In this document: positions 50,915 through 60,242 of the stretch, in pieces
Layout of the letters: each line of letters begins with the position of its first letter
How positions within the stretch are numbered: position 1 is the first letter of the stretch
Assembly (NCBI GenBank): GCA_029785235.1
Contig: JAFMAA010000004.1
Span: forward strand, 1-64,000
Direction of reading: 5' to 3'
Source of the DNA: Nitrososphaerota archaeon
GTDB lineage: Archaea; Thermoproteota; Nitrososphaeria; Nitrososphaerales; UBA183
DNA length: 64,000 bases
Notes under the pieces: model-generated
What the model saw: the letters and a program-made list of their open reading frames with translations, nothing else
What the model was told of the DNA's origin: nothing
The model's database searches: none
Program-made: the position numbers and the translations under genes

Positions 50915-51199
50915 TTAAACGGGGACCGAGAGCTCTATCTCTAGCACGGGGAGGTTGAGCTGCCTCCCGTCCCTCGAAGTAACGTTCTCGCCGTCGATAG
51001 TGATGTTGGAGATCTGGACGTTACTCATGAAACGCTTCCTCAGCACTTGGGCGACCTCCACTGACATGTTGATGGCTTCCCCCCTGGCCCTGAGGACGAC
51101 CTGTCTCGCACCACCATTGAACATGGTGATACAAGCAGTCACATAATTGAGAAGAGGCTTGCTTTGACCAACGATTACCGTCTTCCTCTCTTCTGACAC
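50915..51199 (-). CDS. Alba chromatin protein
   Basis: 94 residues. IVGQSKPLLNYVTACITMFNGGARQVVLRARG is the Alba nucleic-acid-binding face; the C-terminal strands match. Dimeric, coats DNA and RNA in archaea. Confidence 0.95.
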   Translation of the reverse strand: MSEERKTVIVGQSKPLLNYVTACITMFNGGARQVVLRARGEAINMSVEVAQVLRKRFMSNVQISNITIDGENVTSRDGRQLNLPVLEIELSVPV

Positions 51200-51364
51200 T
51201 GGTCTTCAGGGCCCCGCCTCGGCCTATAAAGGCTCCCCTGATTGGTCTTTGTTCCGCCCTTCGCCCCATCAGCACGTCGCTAACATCCTCTAGATTAGCC
51301 CGCCGCGACCATTGACCGAGGCGCCACGATAGCATATAAACAGACGTGAAACGGGCCGCAGACA

Positions 51365-51470
51365 GGGGTCGTCGGCTAGTCTGGTCTAGGCTTCAAGCCT
51401 CGGGTAGATTCGGGCATTTAGCTCGCCTCGAGACCGCTTGAGATCGCTGGTTCAAATCCGGCCGACCCCA
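51365..51470 (+). tRNA. tRNA-Pro(CGG) with 30-base intron; attachment site of element II
   Basis: Acceptor GGGGTCG/CGACCCC, discriminator A, T arm GCTGG-TTCAAAT-CCGGC, anticodon stem CAAGC/GCTTG. The loop begins CTCGGG and ends C after a 30-base intron at the 37/38 site, giving anticodon CGG. The D arm is irregular. The integrase gene of element II starts 63 bases downstream, the usual arrangement for insertion at a tRNA 3' end. Confidence 0.85.
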
Positions 51471-51532
51471 CCACTTTTGGAGGGGACAGAGAGCGCATTC
51501 TGGCGTTATTAGGGCGGGCCAACTGTCCCCGC

Positions 51533-52783
51533 ATGATTGAGTGGGGGAAAGCATCTGAATTTGCAGAAAAAAAGTTCCGACGGAGCAAGAGCCTCCACAC
51601 GAAGAGGTACTACGAGAACGGCGTAAGGCGCTTCAGGCAGTACTGCGAAGAGAAGCGCATCGCGGAGGTGGACGAGGAGAGCGTCTACGGCGTCCTCGAC
51701 GGGTTCGTGGGGTGGCTCGACCTGCAGGGGATCAAGCCCAAGACCCTGACCGGATACGTCCACGCGGCCAAGAAGTTCCTCCTGTTCCTCGACGTCAGGA
51801 TAGACCCCCAGCGCTTCAGGGAGAAGGTGGAGCAGCCGAGGATACTGAAGATAGAGGACGAGCCCCTCTCCATGGAGACCCTGCGGAAGGTCCTCACCCT
51901 GGGAAGACCCAACAGGAAGATGCTCGCCCTGGTCCTGCTGCTCCTCTCGTCGGGGATGAGGCTGGCGGAGGCCCTGAAGCTGAGGGTGTCGGACTTGGAC
52001 CTGGACTCGCGCCCGGCCACAGCCACGGTCAGGGCCGAGAACACCAAGAACGGGAGGCTGAGGATTGTCTTCATGACCGACGAGACGAGGGACTCGATTA
52101 GGAGAATACTCTGGGACTGGGACCCGGCCCCGAGGGCGCCCAAGGCGAAGGTGGTCCCCGCCCCGAAGGAAAGGTACGTCTTCACGTTCGACGGGGACAT
52201 TTGGGGGCGGGAGAAGACCGCGATCCGGACCTTCAGGAGGGTGTGCGAGAGGGCCGGGTGCAACAGGCTGATTGAGGGGCACAGGACCCACGTGGTGCAC
52301 TTCCACCTGTTCCGCAAGTACTTCCTGACCAAGGGGAGCGACGTCATAGGGGAGCATGCGGCCCACGCCCTCTGCGGGCACGGGTTCTACATGGACACCT
52401 ACTACAAGAAGTCGGTCGAGGAGAGGGCGGCGGATTACAGGAGGCTCGTCCCGCACCTCACGGTGTTCGCCAAGGTGGAGACCGGGCAGGCGGAAGTGCT
52501 CTCGGCCATGAACAGGAGGTTCCTCCAGGTGTTCAGCTTCACGGACGAGGAGATTGGGGGGCTGGGAGACCTGTCGGGGCTCTCCCCGGCGGACCTGCAA
52601 AGGCTGATCGCGACGAAGGACGGGAAGGCGCGGCCGCCCAAGGCCGAGAAAGATACTGCACCGTCAACAGGAGGCATGCCGAGAGCGGACCTAGGCAGGA
52701 TAAGGGAGCTGGTCCCGGACGGGTGGGAGCTTCATGTGAAGGACGGGGAAGTCGTCATGAGGCGGTCGGCCTCCTCTCCCTGA
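51533..52783 (+). CDS. Tyrosine integrase, archaeal type
   Basis: 416 residues. Core-binding helical domain (residues 1-110; LHTKRYYENGVRRFRQYCEEK), then the catalytic domain with R142 in GMRLAEALKL, HLFRKY (about 257-262), GHG (about 282) and the nucleophile Tyr in FYMDTYYKK (about 290). The C-terminal extension of about 100 residues is unusual. ATG at 51533 keeps the N-terminal domain complete. Sited right after tRNA-Pro, and uninterrupted, so integration does not split the gene. Confidence 0.93.
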   Translation: MIEWGKASEFAEKKFRRSKSLHTKRYYENGVRRFRQYCEEKRIAEVDEESVYGVLDGFVGWLDLQGIKPKTLTGYVHAAKKFLLFLDVRIDPQRFREKVEQPRILKIEDEPLSMETLRKVLTLGRPNRKMLALVLLLLSSGMRLAEALKLRVSDLDLDSRPATATVRAENTKNGRLRIVFMTDETRDSIRRILWDWDPAPRAPKAKVVPAPKERYVFTFDGDIWGREKTAIRTFRRVCERAGCNRLIEGHRTHVVHFHLFRKYFLTKGSDVIGEHAAHALCGHGFYMDTYYKKSVEERAADYRRLVPHLTVFAKVETGQAEVLSAMNRRFLQVFSFTDEEIGGLGDLSGLSPADLQRLIATKDGKARPPKAEKDTAPSTGGMPRADLGRIRELVPDGWELHVKDGEVVMRRSASSP

Positions 52784-52937
52784 GTTCCTCCCATACCATC
52801 CTCGCTAGCATCGGGACAACCACACGGGCCCTTTCGTCGGGAAGCAAATCCTCTTGGGACTCGATCATGCGCAGGGAGATGCTGTCAGGGGGGAGGAGCG
52901 ACCTGGCGGTCTGTTTCAGCGCCCTGAGGTCGCGCAT
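52755..52937 (-). CDS. Small helical protein
   Basis: 60 residues from ATG 52937, helical and charged, convergent with the integrase 3' end (28-base overlap). The frame extends to 52991. Uncertain gene. Confidence 0.35.
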   Translation of the reverse strand: MRDLRALKQTARSLLPPDSISLRMIESQEDLLPDERARVVVPMLARMVWEELRERRPTAS

Positions 52938-53010
52938 GACAAGAGGGCCTCGGTTTATCACACAGACGCAGAATACGCCCGTTAATAACAAAGCAGATTG
53001 TGGCGCGATT

Positions 53011-53448
53011 CTACTTACCCATCGAGGGCTGATTCGCGATGATTCCTTCTACCAACCCACGTTGCACTTTGTTCAGCCCAACCGTGTACTTCTTGCCCAT
53101 CGCCTTGAACTTCAGTTTGTTCTTCTCAAGACTTCGCTCCTGGATTTCGTTCCAGCCGAACCTTTGCGCTTTCTTTGTTGAATATAACTGGCCTAGCCCA
53201 TCTAGAGTCAGGTTCTTGGTTCTTTGTTTCGCAATTGGCTTGTAGACTATGGCCAGCACAATTGCTATGGGAAGCACCCCTACAATCAGTCCGAGAATGA
53301 AGATAAAAGCGAGCTCAATGACAACAATGAGACCAATCAAAACTAGGTATGACCCTGTCTTTACTTTGAAGATGCCTCCGTTGGTGAAGAAATAGTCGGT
53401 CGTATATCCGCCGTCAACCCGGACTGTCGAGCTGGCCTGCTCAGCCAT
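53011..53448 (-). CDS. Two-TM membrane protein with basic domain
   Basis: 145 residues. Two membrane helices in a long hydrophobic stretch (about 30-75), then a Lys-rich soluble domain (RFGWNEIQERSLEKNKLKFK). ATG at 53448 chosen because MAEQASSTVRV reads as a normal N-terminus. No family recognised. Confidence 0.65.
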   Translation of the reverse strand: MAEQASSTVRVDGGYTTDYFFTNGGIFKVKTGSYLVLIGLIVVIELAFIFILGLIVGVLPIAIVLAIVYKPIAKQRTKNLTLDGLGQLYSTKKAQRFGWNEIQERSLEKNKLKFKAMGKKYTVGLNKVQRGLVEGIIANQPSMGK

Positions 53449-53580
53449 CTGCCGGTCACCATTCGGCAACCTCATTTCTTAAAGCTATGGCGCCAAGTTG
53501 TCCTAGAAGGAGCGCAGAGGGCTTGCGGCGACAAGGTTCCGCCCGACCTTAAATAACGACTCCAGGAACAACATCGAAGG

Positions 53581-54180
53581 TTGCCAGTCTGTCCCAGTTG
53601 CGGGAGAGACACATCGGCTGAATCGAGGTTCTGCACTTATTGCTCCTTCGATCTTGTTGCCGGCGTCAAACCGGCTACAAGCGACATTCCTCAGCAGGTT
53701 CCTCCCCCAGTTGAGAAGATCACTCGGACATTGGGCCTTTCACTGATAGCCCTTGTCTGGGCTTTGATTGGATTGGCCGACATCATTTCGGGTCTCAGCA
53801 CAGCGAACGGAGATTATAGCGCAATGCAGTATCTGTCTAATCCGGCCGTGCCGCAGTGGTTCCAGTTCGGGGTGCCTGCCGAATTGACTTTGGCGTACCT
53901 GTCGATAATCCTGGGCATAGCCGAACTGATTTTGGTGTTTGGCCTATGGAGAGGGAAGCGCTGGGGTTACTACTTGGCATTCATCGCCCCTGTCATCGGC
54001 CTGATACTGGGCTTCGCGGGCATAGGGTTGTACCAATCTGCGCCTGCGTCACTTGGCTTGATTTCAGGATCCGATTACACTCCGATATTCGAAGGACTCG
54101 GCCTTGGCGTTCTGATGCTCGCCGTTTCTGTGCTATACTTACGACGAGGGTACGTGAAAGCTCACTTTGGCTTAGCCTAG
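53581..54180 (+). CDS. Zinc-ribbon multi-pass membrane protein
   Basis: 199 residues. An N-terminal four-Cys ribbon (CPSCGRDTSAESRFCTYC) is followed by four membrane helices from about residue 45. TTG start at 53581 puts the ribbon right at the N-terminus. The zinc-ribbon plus membrane pattern is common in archaea; its role is unclear. Confidence 0.75.
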   Translation: MPVCPSCGRDTSAESRFCTYCSFDLVAGVKPATSDIPQQVPPPVEKITRTLGLSLIALVWALIGLADIISGLSTANGDYSAMQYLSNPAVPQWFQFGVPAELTLAYLSIILGIAELILVFGLWRGKRWGYYLAFIAPVIGLILGFAGIGLYQSAPASLGLISGSDYTPIFEGLGLGVLMLAVSVLYLRRGYVKAHFGLA

Positions 54181-54521
54181 GGTTAGGAAGATCGCAGAAG
54201 CCGGCTGAGCCGGCGCAGGCGTTGGCCGAGGCTTCTTCATCAGGCTGCGCACGAAGAAGACGGCGACAACGACGAGAGGGGCACATGGTTACACCTTAAG
54301 TTAGCCAAAGTGACGACCTTTGACCCTTGGTGTGCTTCCACAAGTGGTCGGATTGGGGCATTTACCCCGGATGGGGAGGCAGGATGGTGCGGGAATGCAG
54401 GAAATGCGGCAAGAAGGAATTCAAGGAGGCCCGGGTCGGACGCTAAAAGCGCAACTCACCGAGAACGGCTAAATTACAGAAGATTGTTCCACAGCGTTCC
54501 AGCCAAGTAGGGAGAAACAAG
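54181..54521. other. Intergenic region
   Basis: About 340 bases. A GTG-started 19-codon frame (54384) reads MRECRKCGKKEFKEARVGR, a possible zinc-knuckle mini-gene. A ggagaaacaag ribosome-binding site precedes the GTG at 54522. Nothing else convincing. Confidence 0.35.
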
Positions 54522-55376
54522 GTGGTTGTGTGCTCGTCCTGCCATAAGTGGATTTCCGACGAGAAGACAAGATACAGATTCGGCAGCCTAGCCACAATTT
54601 GCGGAAACTGCATGAAATGCGTCTTCTGCGGAGCCTACCCGAAATGGTGGGTGGGCGGTACGGGTGGATTGCTCACCTGCGAGAAGTGCTACGAGGACAA
54701 GGGAATCAAAGAAATGCCCCGAGACAAGTTCGAAGAACTCGTGGCCAAGGTCGATGCGGAAAGGGAAGCCGCCGAAGAAGCCAAACTGATTGTGAAGCGG
54801 GCTTACCCCGCCACCGACCACATACTCGAGCAATTCCAACAGGAAACTGGGAGCCTCAGTCCGGAGTACCTGGCTCAATTACTCGAAGCCATTGCGGCCG
54901 ATTGTGACGACGAAGCGAGAAAGCTGGCAGGAGGCCCCTTCAGCAGAACGGGGTCCTCATTGCACCTAGCGTGGGAGAACGCCTATGATTCAACCGACCC
55001 CGCGCAGAAGAATCCTGAACTGTACGGGTCTGACTACGATCACGTTAGGAAATGGAGGCACGTCGACCTGGAGGTGATGGGTACCGGGGGGAACGGCGTA
55101 GCCGGCAATGACTTACCGAATTTTGACGCTGTCCGCGTCTCCGTTCGTTCTCGAGTGCAATATGACATAGTCAAGCGGAAAGAAATCGGAATAGAATTCA
55201 AGGGAGGAACGAGAGATATCGCGTTCACAAAGCACACAGGCGGGTCGGAGGAATCGGACAAGATTCTCCTGGACGAGACAATCATCCCGTCACAAATCCG
55301 CGCCCTAGACGACACCATGTCAAAGGCGCTCCATAGATTCAAGACCGAAGTGGACTGGTTTTGGTTCAACGGCTAA
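54522..55376 (+). CDS. LIM/treble-clef-like zinc protein
   Basis: 284 residues. The first 70 carry CSSCHKW, CGNCMKC, CVFCGAYP and CEKCYED, enough for two zinc sites of treble-clef type. The rest is alpha/beta with no recognised domain (DYDHVRKWRHVDLEV, VSVRSRVQYDIVKRKEIG). GTG start with good ribosome-binding site. Followed after four bases by an AN1 finger gene. Confidence 0.65.
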   Translation: MVVCSSCHKWISDEKTRYRFGSLATICGNCMKCVFCGAYPKWWVGGTGGLLTCEKCYEDKGIKEMPRDKFEELVAKVDAEREAAEEAKLIVKRAYPATDHILEQFQQETGSLSPEYLAQLLEAIAADCDDEARKLAGGPFSRTGSSLHLAWENAYDSTDPAQKNPELYGSDYDHVRKWRHVDLEVMGTGGNGVAGNDLPNFDAVRVSVRSRVQYDIVKRKEIGIEFKGGTRDIAFTKHTGGSEESDKILLDETIIPSQIRALDDTMSKALHRFKTEVDWFWFNG

Positions 55377-55380
55377 TCAA

Positions 55381-55677
55381 ATGTCAAACTGCGAATTCTG
55401 CGGTAAGGCCGAATTCTTCCCGTTCAAATGCCAGTATTGCGCTAGATCATTCTGCGGAGACCACCGTCTACCTGCGAGCCATAACTGCCCAGCCGACCCG
55501 AAAGCGATGAACATACCCACGTCCTCTCACGGAGCAAGCCAGTCATCCTATCACCCGCCGCCGCCCCAGAATCGTTACGGCGACAAACTGTGCGAATGCC
55601 GTGCTACTCCGCGATGTGATCACAAGTACGTCTACGAATGCGCGGTTGCCTCATGTAAGTGCTGTATGGAAGGGTAG
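55381..55677 (+). CDS. AN1-type zinc finger protein
   Basis: 98 residues. C-EF-C, then C-QY-C-ARSF-C-GD-H-RLPAS-H-N-C is a complete AN1 finger, as in eukaryotic ubiquitin-linked and archaeal proteins. A second Cys-rich segment (LCECRATPRCDHKYVYECAV) ends the protein. Probably a protein-interaction module. Confidence 0.85.
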   Translation: MSNCEFCGKAEFFPFKCQYCARSFCGDHRLPASHNCPADPKAMNIPTSSHGASQSSYHPPPPQNRYGDKLCECRATPRCDHKYVYECAVASCKCCMEG

Positions 55678-55686
55678 GGCTGGCGA

Positions 55687-57708
55687 TTGCCCAGAAGGGT
55701 CGTCTATACGAAAGACGGGATTCTTCTTCACATACTGGTGACCACGGGACAGGGCCGCGAATTCGTTGATTTCATGGGCCACGGAACCAAGGATTTCGGC
55801 GGGTACGTCCGAGGGCGGCACCTGCTTGTCAAAGGGGCACCGGCCGAGGTGGGAAAGCTCTACGATGCTGTCCGGGAGATTGGATACAGGCGTTTTGGAT
55901 TGCGCCCTATCGCAATGCCTCCAACAGCGGTGTCCTGGGTTTGTGACTTCGTCTGGGACGACTCCAAGATTGCCATCGCTGAAGAGGAATTTGCCGACAT
56001 TTTCGCCTCGGAACTCTCGGGTTGCGAAATAGCCGAAGCCCGGAAGCGATCAACTTCTCCCCCGATCGAGAGGCTGCCGCCCGGGCCCGTCGACAGGCGG
56101 CCCCGTTGCGGGACCTGCGGGAGGCCTGAGGTTGGCTCGGAGACTTTCGCTAGATGCTCCTACTGCAGCCGTCCATTCTGCTTTGGTCACATAGAAGCGC
56201 ACGAACAGGCATGTTCATCGCGGCCGATTGAACCTCCTCTCTCCCAGCCGCCTCCGGTCGCCCGAAGTCCGTCACCAGGACCGTCATTTCACAGTTACAG
56301 ACGACGCCATCGGCACGTCTGGCTCTACCTGTTCCCTCTCTTGTTCTTCATTCTAGCATGGACGATAGGCTACTCCTCTCCCTCCTTGGGTCCGCGCGAC
56401 ATCATCCTTCTTTCTCTGATTGACTCAACCGTTCTTCTTGCCATAGCCTATGGAATCGCTGGCCTCGGAAGAAGGGGGTTGCGCTCGAAGGCATTCGCTA
56501 TCATTCTCATTCTGCTCCTGATCGGAGTGTGGTATGCAGATCCGCCACAAATAGCGGCTCTGACCTCGTCCGGTTCGCCATCGGGATTCTTTTCCACCCA
56601 AGCCTCTTACTTGGACGGCTTCTGGCCTGAGAGTTCTACCACGTCAAGCGTTACGACTACCGGCACTGTCATGCCTACAACAAGCGCCACCCCGACATCT
56701 TCTACTCAGACATCGCTTACGGCCACGTCAGCGACCCCCACAACTTCCGTATCGGTCACACAACTGACAACCAGTACGACTCCGGGGTTTCAGGAGAACA
56801 TAGCGGACCCGAACTTCACAGAAGGGAAGGCGAACGTATCATATCCGTCTGAATACGCCGAGCTAGCCCAGTACGCCCTGAATCTCATCAATACAGATAG
56901 GAATCAGAACGGGCTGCAGAACCTGACGCTGAGCTCCATCCCATCAGGGCAGCAGCACTCGGATTCCATGGCGTACTTCGGGTACTTCAGCCACTGGGAC
57001 GTGCAGGGATACAAGCCCTACATGCGTTACACCCTCCTCGGCGGGACAGGGTACGTCGCTGAAAACGCCGGCCTCGACTACTGCACGGATTCCCCGCCAG
57101 ACTCCAGTTTGGTGACCCCGGTTGCATGCACACTCCAGACGGTGGAGGATGGGATAGCGAACTCCGAGTACAGCATGATGTACAACGATGCAGCCTGCTG
57201 CAACAACGGGCACCATGACAACATCCTCAATCCTTTCCATAACAAAGTGTCAATAGGGATAGCATGGAATCCGAGCACGTCGGCCCTCTATTTCACGGAA
57301 GATTTCGAAAACTCCTACGTGGAGTTACAGACACCCATCTATTCGAACGGCGTTGTCACGCTTACAGGCACGCTTTCCAGAACTCTGGACCTCAACGAAA
57401 TCGCAGTCTCATACGACCCGACTCCCCAGCCAATGACCATAGCCCAACTGGATGCAACATTCGCCTATGACCCGGGCACATCAATAGGAGCTGTGTTCGC
57501 GCCATGCCCAGCCGGCTACATCTGCTCTCCTACGACGGGCGATGGCGGGGTAGCAGTTTACGCGAATTCGTGGGCATATTCCGGGGGAGATCTGTCAGTG
57601 ACCTTTTCGCTGTCTGACTTCACTCAGAAGTACGGGAGCGGGGTGTACACGCTTTACATGTTCGATTCGCAAGACAACCTGTGGATGAGCGTCTCGATAT
57701 TCGTATGA
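55687..57708 (+). CDS. AN1-TM-CAP domain surface protein
   Basis: 673 residues in clear blocks: an unknown N-terminal domain (1-115); an AN1-like finger (about 139-177, CGTCGRP ... CSYCSRPFCFGH); membrane helices (about 212-282); a Ser/Thr-rich stalk (about 318-367); a CAP/SCP domain (about 385-540, HSDSMAYFGYFSHWD, YVAENAG, GHHDNILNP, VSIGIAW); and a beta-rich end. The CAP domain would sit outside, the zinc finger inside. CAP proteins include secreted defence and lipid-binding proteins. TTG start at 55687. Confidence 0.75.
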   Translation: MPRRVVYTKDGILLHILVTTGQGREFVDFMGHGTKDFGGYVRGRHLLVKGAPAEVGKLYDAVREIGYRRFGLRPIAMPPTAVSWVCDFVWDDSKIAIAEEEFADIFASELSGCEIAEARKRSTSPPIERLPPGPVDRRPRCGTCGRPEVGSETFARCSYCSRPFCFGHIEAHEQACSSRPIEPPLSQPPPVARSPSPGPSFHSYRRRHRHVWLYLFPLLFFILAWTIGYSSPSLGPRDIILLSLIDSTVLLAIAYGIAGLGRRGLRSKAFAIILILLLIGVWYADPPQIAALTSSGSPSGFFSTQASYLDGFWPESSTTSSVTTTGTVMPTTSATPTSSTQTSLTATSATPTTSVSVTQLTTSTTPGFQENIADPNFTEGKANVSYPSEYAELAQYALNLINTDRNQNGLQNLTLSSIPSGQQHSDSMAYFGYFSHWDVQGYKPYMRYTLLGGTGYVAENAGLDYCTDSPPDSSLVTPVACTLQTVEDGIANSEYSMMYNDAACCNNGHHDNILNPFHNKVSIGIAWNPSTSALYFTEDFENSYVELQTPIYSNGVVTLTGTLSRTLDLNEIAVSYDPTPQPMTIAQLDATFAYDPGTSIGAVFAPCPAGYICSPTTGDGGVAVYANSWAYSGGDLSVTFSLSDFTQKYGSGVYTLYMFDSQDNLWMSVSIFV

Positions 57709-57721
57709 GACACGATGGCAG

Positions 57722-59425
57722 GTGCTTCTGTTGACATATGACAGGCTAATCGAAATCCGGCCGATTCTCGAAAAGCGGAAACTGAAACGTGCAATCAGAG
57801 ATCTCGGAGAGAATTTCCATCTTCATCACGTGCACAAGGTTCCGCACCTGACGTTGGTCTACAACTTCCGATCAAGGGCGCCTGAACTCGAAATCATGGA
57901 GAGGGTGCGGGATGTCGCCAGGGGCTTCCAAACCCTGCCCTACGAATACGACGGGTGGGAGCTAAAGCAGTCTCCGACCGGGCACGTCCTCGCTTTCAGG
58001 ATCAGACCGTCACCGGAGTTGAAGGACTTCAGGGCTCAGATGTATGCCGCAATTCGAAGTCAGATAGAGTCAGCTCCTAGGAGGCTGCAATTTAACGAGG
58101 CATCGAGCGACAACTTCTGGTTTCACGCCGCTGTGGCTTTCAAGATGGGACCATCTGAGACTTCGAGACTGGGACCAGAAGTTGAGGGATTGCGTCGAAT
58201 CTACCTCCCGAGTGAGGCATGGCGAATTCCTCTTCTTGGCAATGGAAAGATAGTCTATGAGTATGACATCCTCATGGACAAGATTCTGACCCGCAGCCAG
58301 GCATTGTCCGGGTATTTCCTCTCGCAGGACCTGGACAAATATCGGAAGAGAAACTACATCGAAGTTGATTCCCAGGCACACGTCACAGGCGGCGGCCCAA
58401 AGACTTGGCTGATTTCCGACACACACTTCGGTCACGGGAACATAATCGGTCACTGCGCGAGGCCTTTCCTCGATGCCGCAGAAATGGATAGGATTCTGGT
58501 GAATAACTGGAACAACACCGTCTCAAGCGAAGACACCACCTTTTGTTTGGGTGATGTCGTGTGGAGTGGCAGAGTTCCCGGTCCGGATGCATTGGAACGG
58601 ACCCGAAGCGTGATGAACCAATTGAACGGCAGAATCGTCGTCATTCGGGGCAATCATGACCCATCGGGTCTAGGTGAGGAAGGAGGATTCATAGAACGCG
58701 GAGGAATCAAATTCGAACTGAGGCACGATCCCAAGAACAGGTCGGACTTGGGTGCGTGGCTAATTCATGGCGACAAGCACAACAACAGCCTCAGGCAGTT
58801 TCCCTTCATCAGTCAGAAGAACAGGACCGTAAATGTGTGTGCCGAAGTAGTCATGTATCGCCCTTTGGATATCGACGTGCTCGTACGGCTGATTTCTGAG
58901 GGGAGGGACTTCGCTACGCTTCCGCAACTCGAGGAGGCCGCTAGGACCCATGACGGGGCTCAGGTATACTCTAGGCCTGGGCAGGGCGGTTACGGGAGTC
59001 GGATTCATCAAACTCCGCGATTCCAACCCCGCAGTATTGTGAGGAGGAGAGGGACTGCGGTGGTAGATACCTCGGACGGAGTCCTCGTCGTCGCGGGGAA
59101 GAAGGGCATATTCCTGCTCCCTGGTGGAGGAGCAAGAAGACACGAAAGCAGGATGGACGCTGCTATCCGGGAATTGAGAGAAGAGACCGGACTGATAACA
59201 AAGAGATGCAAGTTCCTCTTCTCATACGACGATCCTGAAGATGGCAGAAAAATCAGGAATCTCCACAAAGTATTCTTGGTGGAAGCAGCTGGAAGGCCGC
59301 GTCGTAGGTCACACGAATCGAGATACATTGGATACTGGAGGCCAGGCTCGAACCTGAGACTGAGCATATCGACCAGATTACTCATTGAGAGATATCTGGC
59401 TTGGAAAGCGCATCTGCAGGCCTAG
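57722..59425 (+). CDS. 2H-phosphoesterase - calcineurin-like phosphoesterase - Nudix hydrolase fusion
   Basis: 567 residues carrying three phosphate-bond enzymes. First, a 2'-5' RNA ligase-like (2H) domain, with HLTLVYNF (about 42) and a second HAAVAF (about 137). Second, a metallophosphoesterase with SDTHFGHGN (about 233), LGDVVW (about 277), RGNHD (about 309) and HGDKHNN (about 349). Third, a Nudix domain with a complete box (GX5E ... RELREETGL, about 468-491). 2H and calcineurin-like enzymes process cyclic phosphates and RNA ends; Nudix enzymes cleave nucleoside diphosphate links. A joint role in RNA-end or nucleotide-signal processing is inference. GTG start at 57722. Confidence 0.85.
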   Translation: MLLLTYDRLIEIRPILEKRKLKRAIRDLGENFHLHHVHKVPHLTLVYNFRSRAPELEIMERVRDVARGFQTLPYEYDGWELKQSPTGHVLAFRIRPSPELKDFRAQMYAAIRSQIESAPRRLQFNEASSDNFWFHAAVAFKMGPSETSRLGPEVEGLRRIYLPSEAWRIPLLGNGKIVYEYDILMDKILTRSQALSGYFLSQDLDKYRKRNYIEVDSQAHVTGGGPKTWLISDTHFGHGNIIGHCARPFLDAAEMDRILVNNWNNTVSSEDTTFCLGDVVWSGRVPGPDALERTRSVMNQLNGRIVVIRGNHDPSGLGEEGGFIERGGIKFELRHDPKNRSDLGAWLIHGDKHNNSLRQFPFISQKNRTVNVCAEVVMYRPLDIDVLVRLISEGRDFATLPQLEEAARTHDGAQVYSRPGQGGYGSRIHQTPRFQPRSIVRRRGTAVVDTSDGVLVVAGKKGIFLLPGGGARRHESRMDAAIRELREETGLITKRCKFLFSYDDPEDGRKIRNLHKVFLVEAAGRPRRRSHESRYIGYWRPGSNLRLSISTRLLIERYLAWKAHLQA

Positions 59426-59614
59426 CTGTTCCGCAATGTCTTGGGCCAGTTTCGAGTCCGAGGAGCCACTTGGAGTAGGCGTGGACGCGCTCGACGAAGT
59501 TATCGGAAGTCAATCGAGGATTCGTGATACGGCACTGCTCTTAACGTCGGGCCGGCTTCAGTCATTCGACAGACGGAGGGTCCTGGGCGAAAGTAACAGT
59601 GGGACAGTGTCTCT

Positions 59615-59872
59615 CTATTTTGCGAGGTCGGCGAGCCCAAACCTGTGACTCGATTTGATCAGGTCTTCATCGACTATGGGTGGGGACGAGCCTACCCTCC
59701 TTTCGAACGTCTTGCAGCTGGAATAGAGCGAGACGTATGCTCCGTACTCCCAGCAAATCCCTCTGGCTGTGAACATCTCATGGGCGAAGCGGATGCACTC
59801 GAAGCAGTAGGGCCTCTGGAGCCCAGTTCCCTCCCAGTACCTTACGAAGCTCGGTGGGAGCGTGGCGACCAC
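59615..59872 (-). CDS. Small Cys-containing protein
   Basis: 85 residues with CFECIRFAHEM and an IVDEDLIKSSHRF segment; no family. Downstream of the RHH-like gene on the same strand, so probably cotranscribed. Confidence 0.5.
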   Translation of the reverse strand: MVATLPPSFVRYWEGTGLQRPYCFECIRFAHEMFTARGICWEYGAYVSLYSSCKTFERRVGSSPPIVDEDLIKSSHRFGLADLAK

Positions 59873-59885
59873 CGCGGGGGTTGCT

Positions 59886-60242
59886 CTAGCGCCTCAGGGC
59901 GTTCCTGACCTGCGGGAGCGCGGCTGCGAAGGCCGTATGCTGGCAGTAGTCGGTGGCGTCCAGTTCGCAGTAGAACCTGACCTTCCCCCCGTCCGCCGCC
60001 CTCGCCTTCACGCCCACGATCCTGTCCTTCTTGTTGTCCCGTATCACGACCTCGTCCTCCCCCAGGGAGATCAACTCCAGGAACGGCGCGTAGTTGGAGA
60101 ACCTTTCCTCTATGTAGAGCATGACCTCGAGGATGTCGCTGACGAAGCTCGCCAGGGGCTTCTTCTCCTTCTTCGCCTTCTCCTGGACCTGCTGGTAGAG
60201 CTGGGCCGACACGGTGATCGTTCGGAAACGTCTCTCTGGCAT
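59886..60242 (-). CDS. Ribbon-helix-helix-like DNA-binding protein
   Basis: 118 residues. RFRTITVSAQLYQQVQEKAKKEKKPLASFV begins with a strand and a helix as in RHH proteins, followed by a helix ending near residue 50. A beta-rich half (DEVVIRDNKKDRIVGVKARA) may be a ligand or oligomer domain. GC-rich codons match the integrase. Divergent from the TFIIB-like gene with a TATA-like ctttaaatg between. Confidence 0.6.
   Translation of the reverse strand: MPERRFRTITVSAQLYQQVQEKAKKEKKPLASFVSDILEVMLYIEERFSNYAPFLELISLGEDEVVIRDNKKDRIVGVKARAADGGKVRFYCELDATDYCQHTAFAAALPQVRNALRR

Noticed and set aside
51509..52600. 363-codon minus-strand frame opposite the integrase
   Set aside because: Composition (Pro, Arg, Val, Leu repeats) is typical of antisense; the plus strand has intact integrase catalytic motifs.
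59385..59648. 87-codon frame after the triple-fusion gene
   Set aside because: Begins inside that gene, no ribosome-binding site or motif; Ser/Arg composition looks non-coding.
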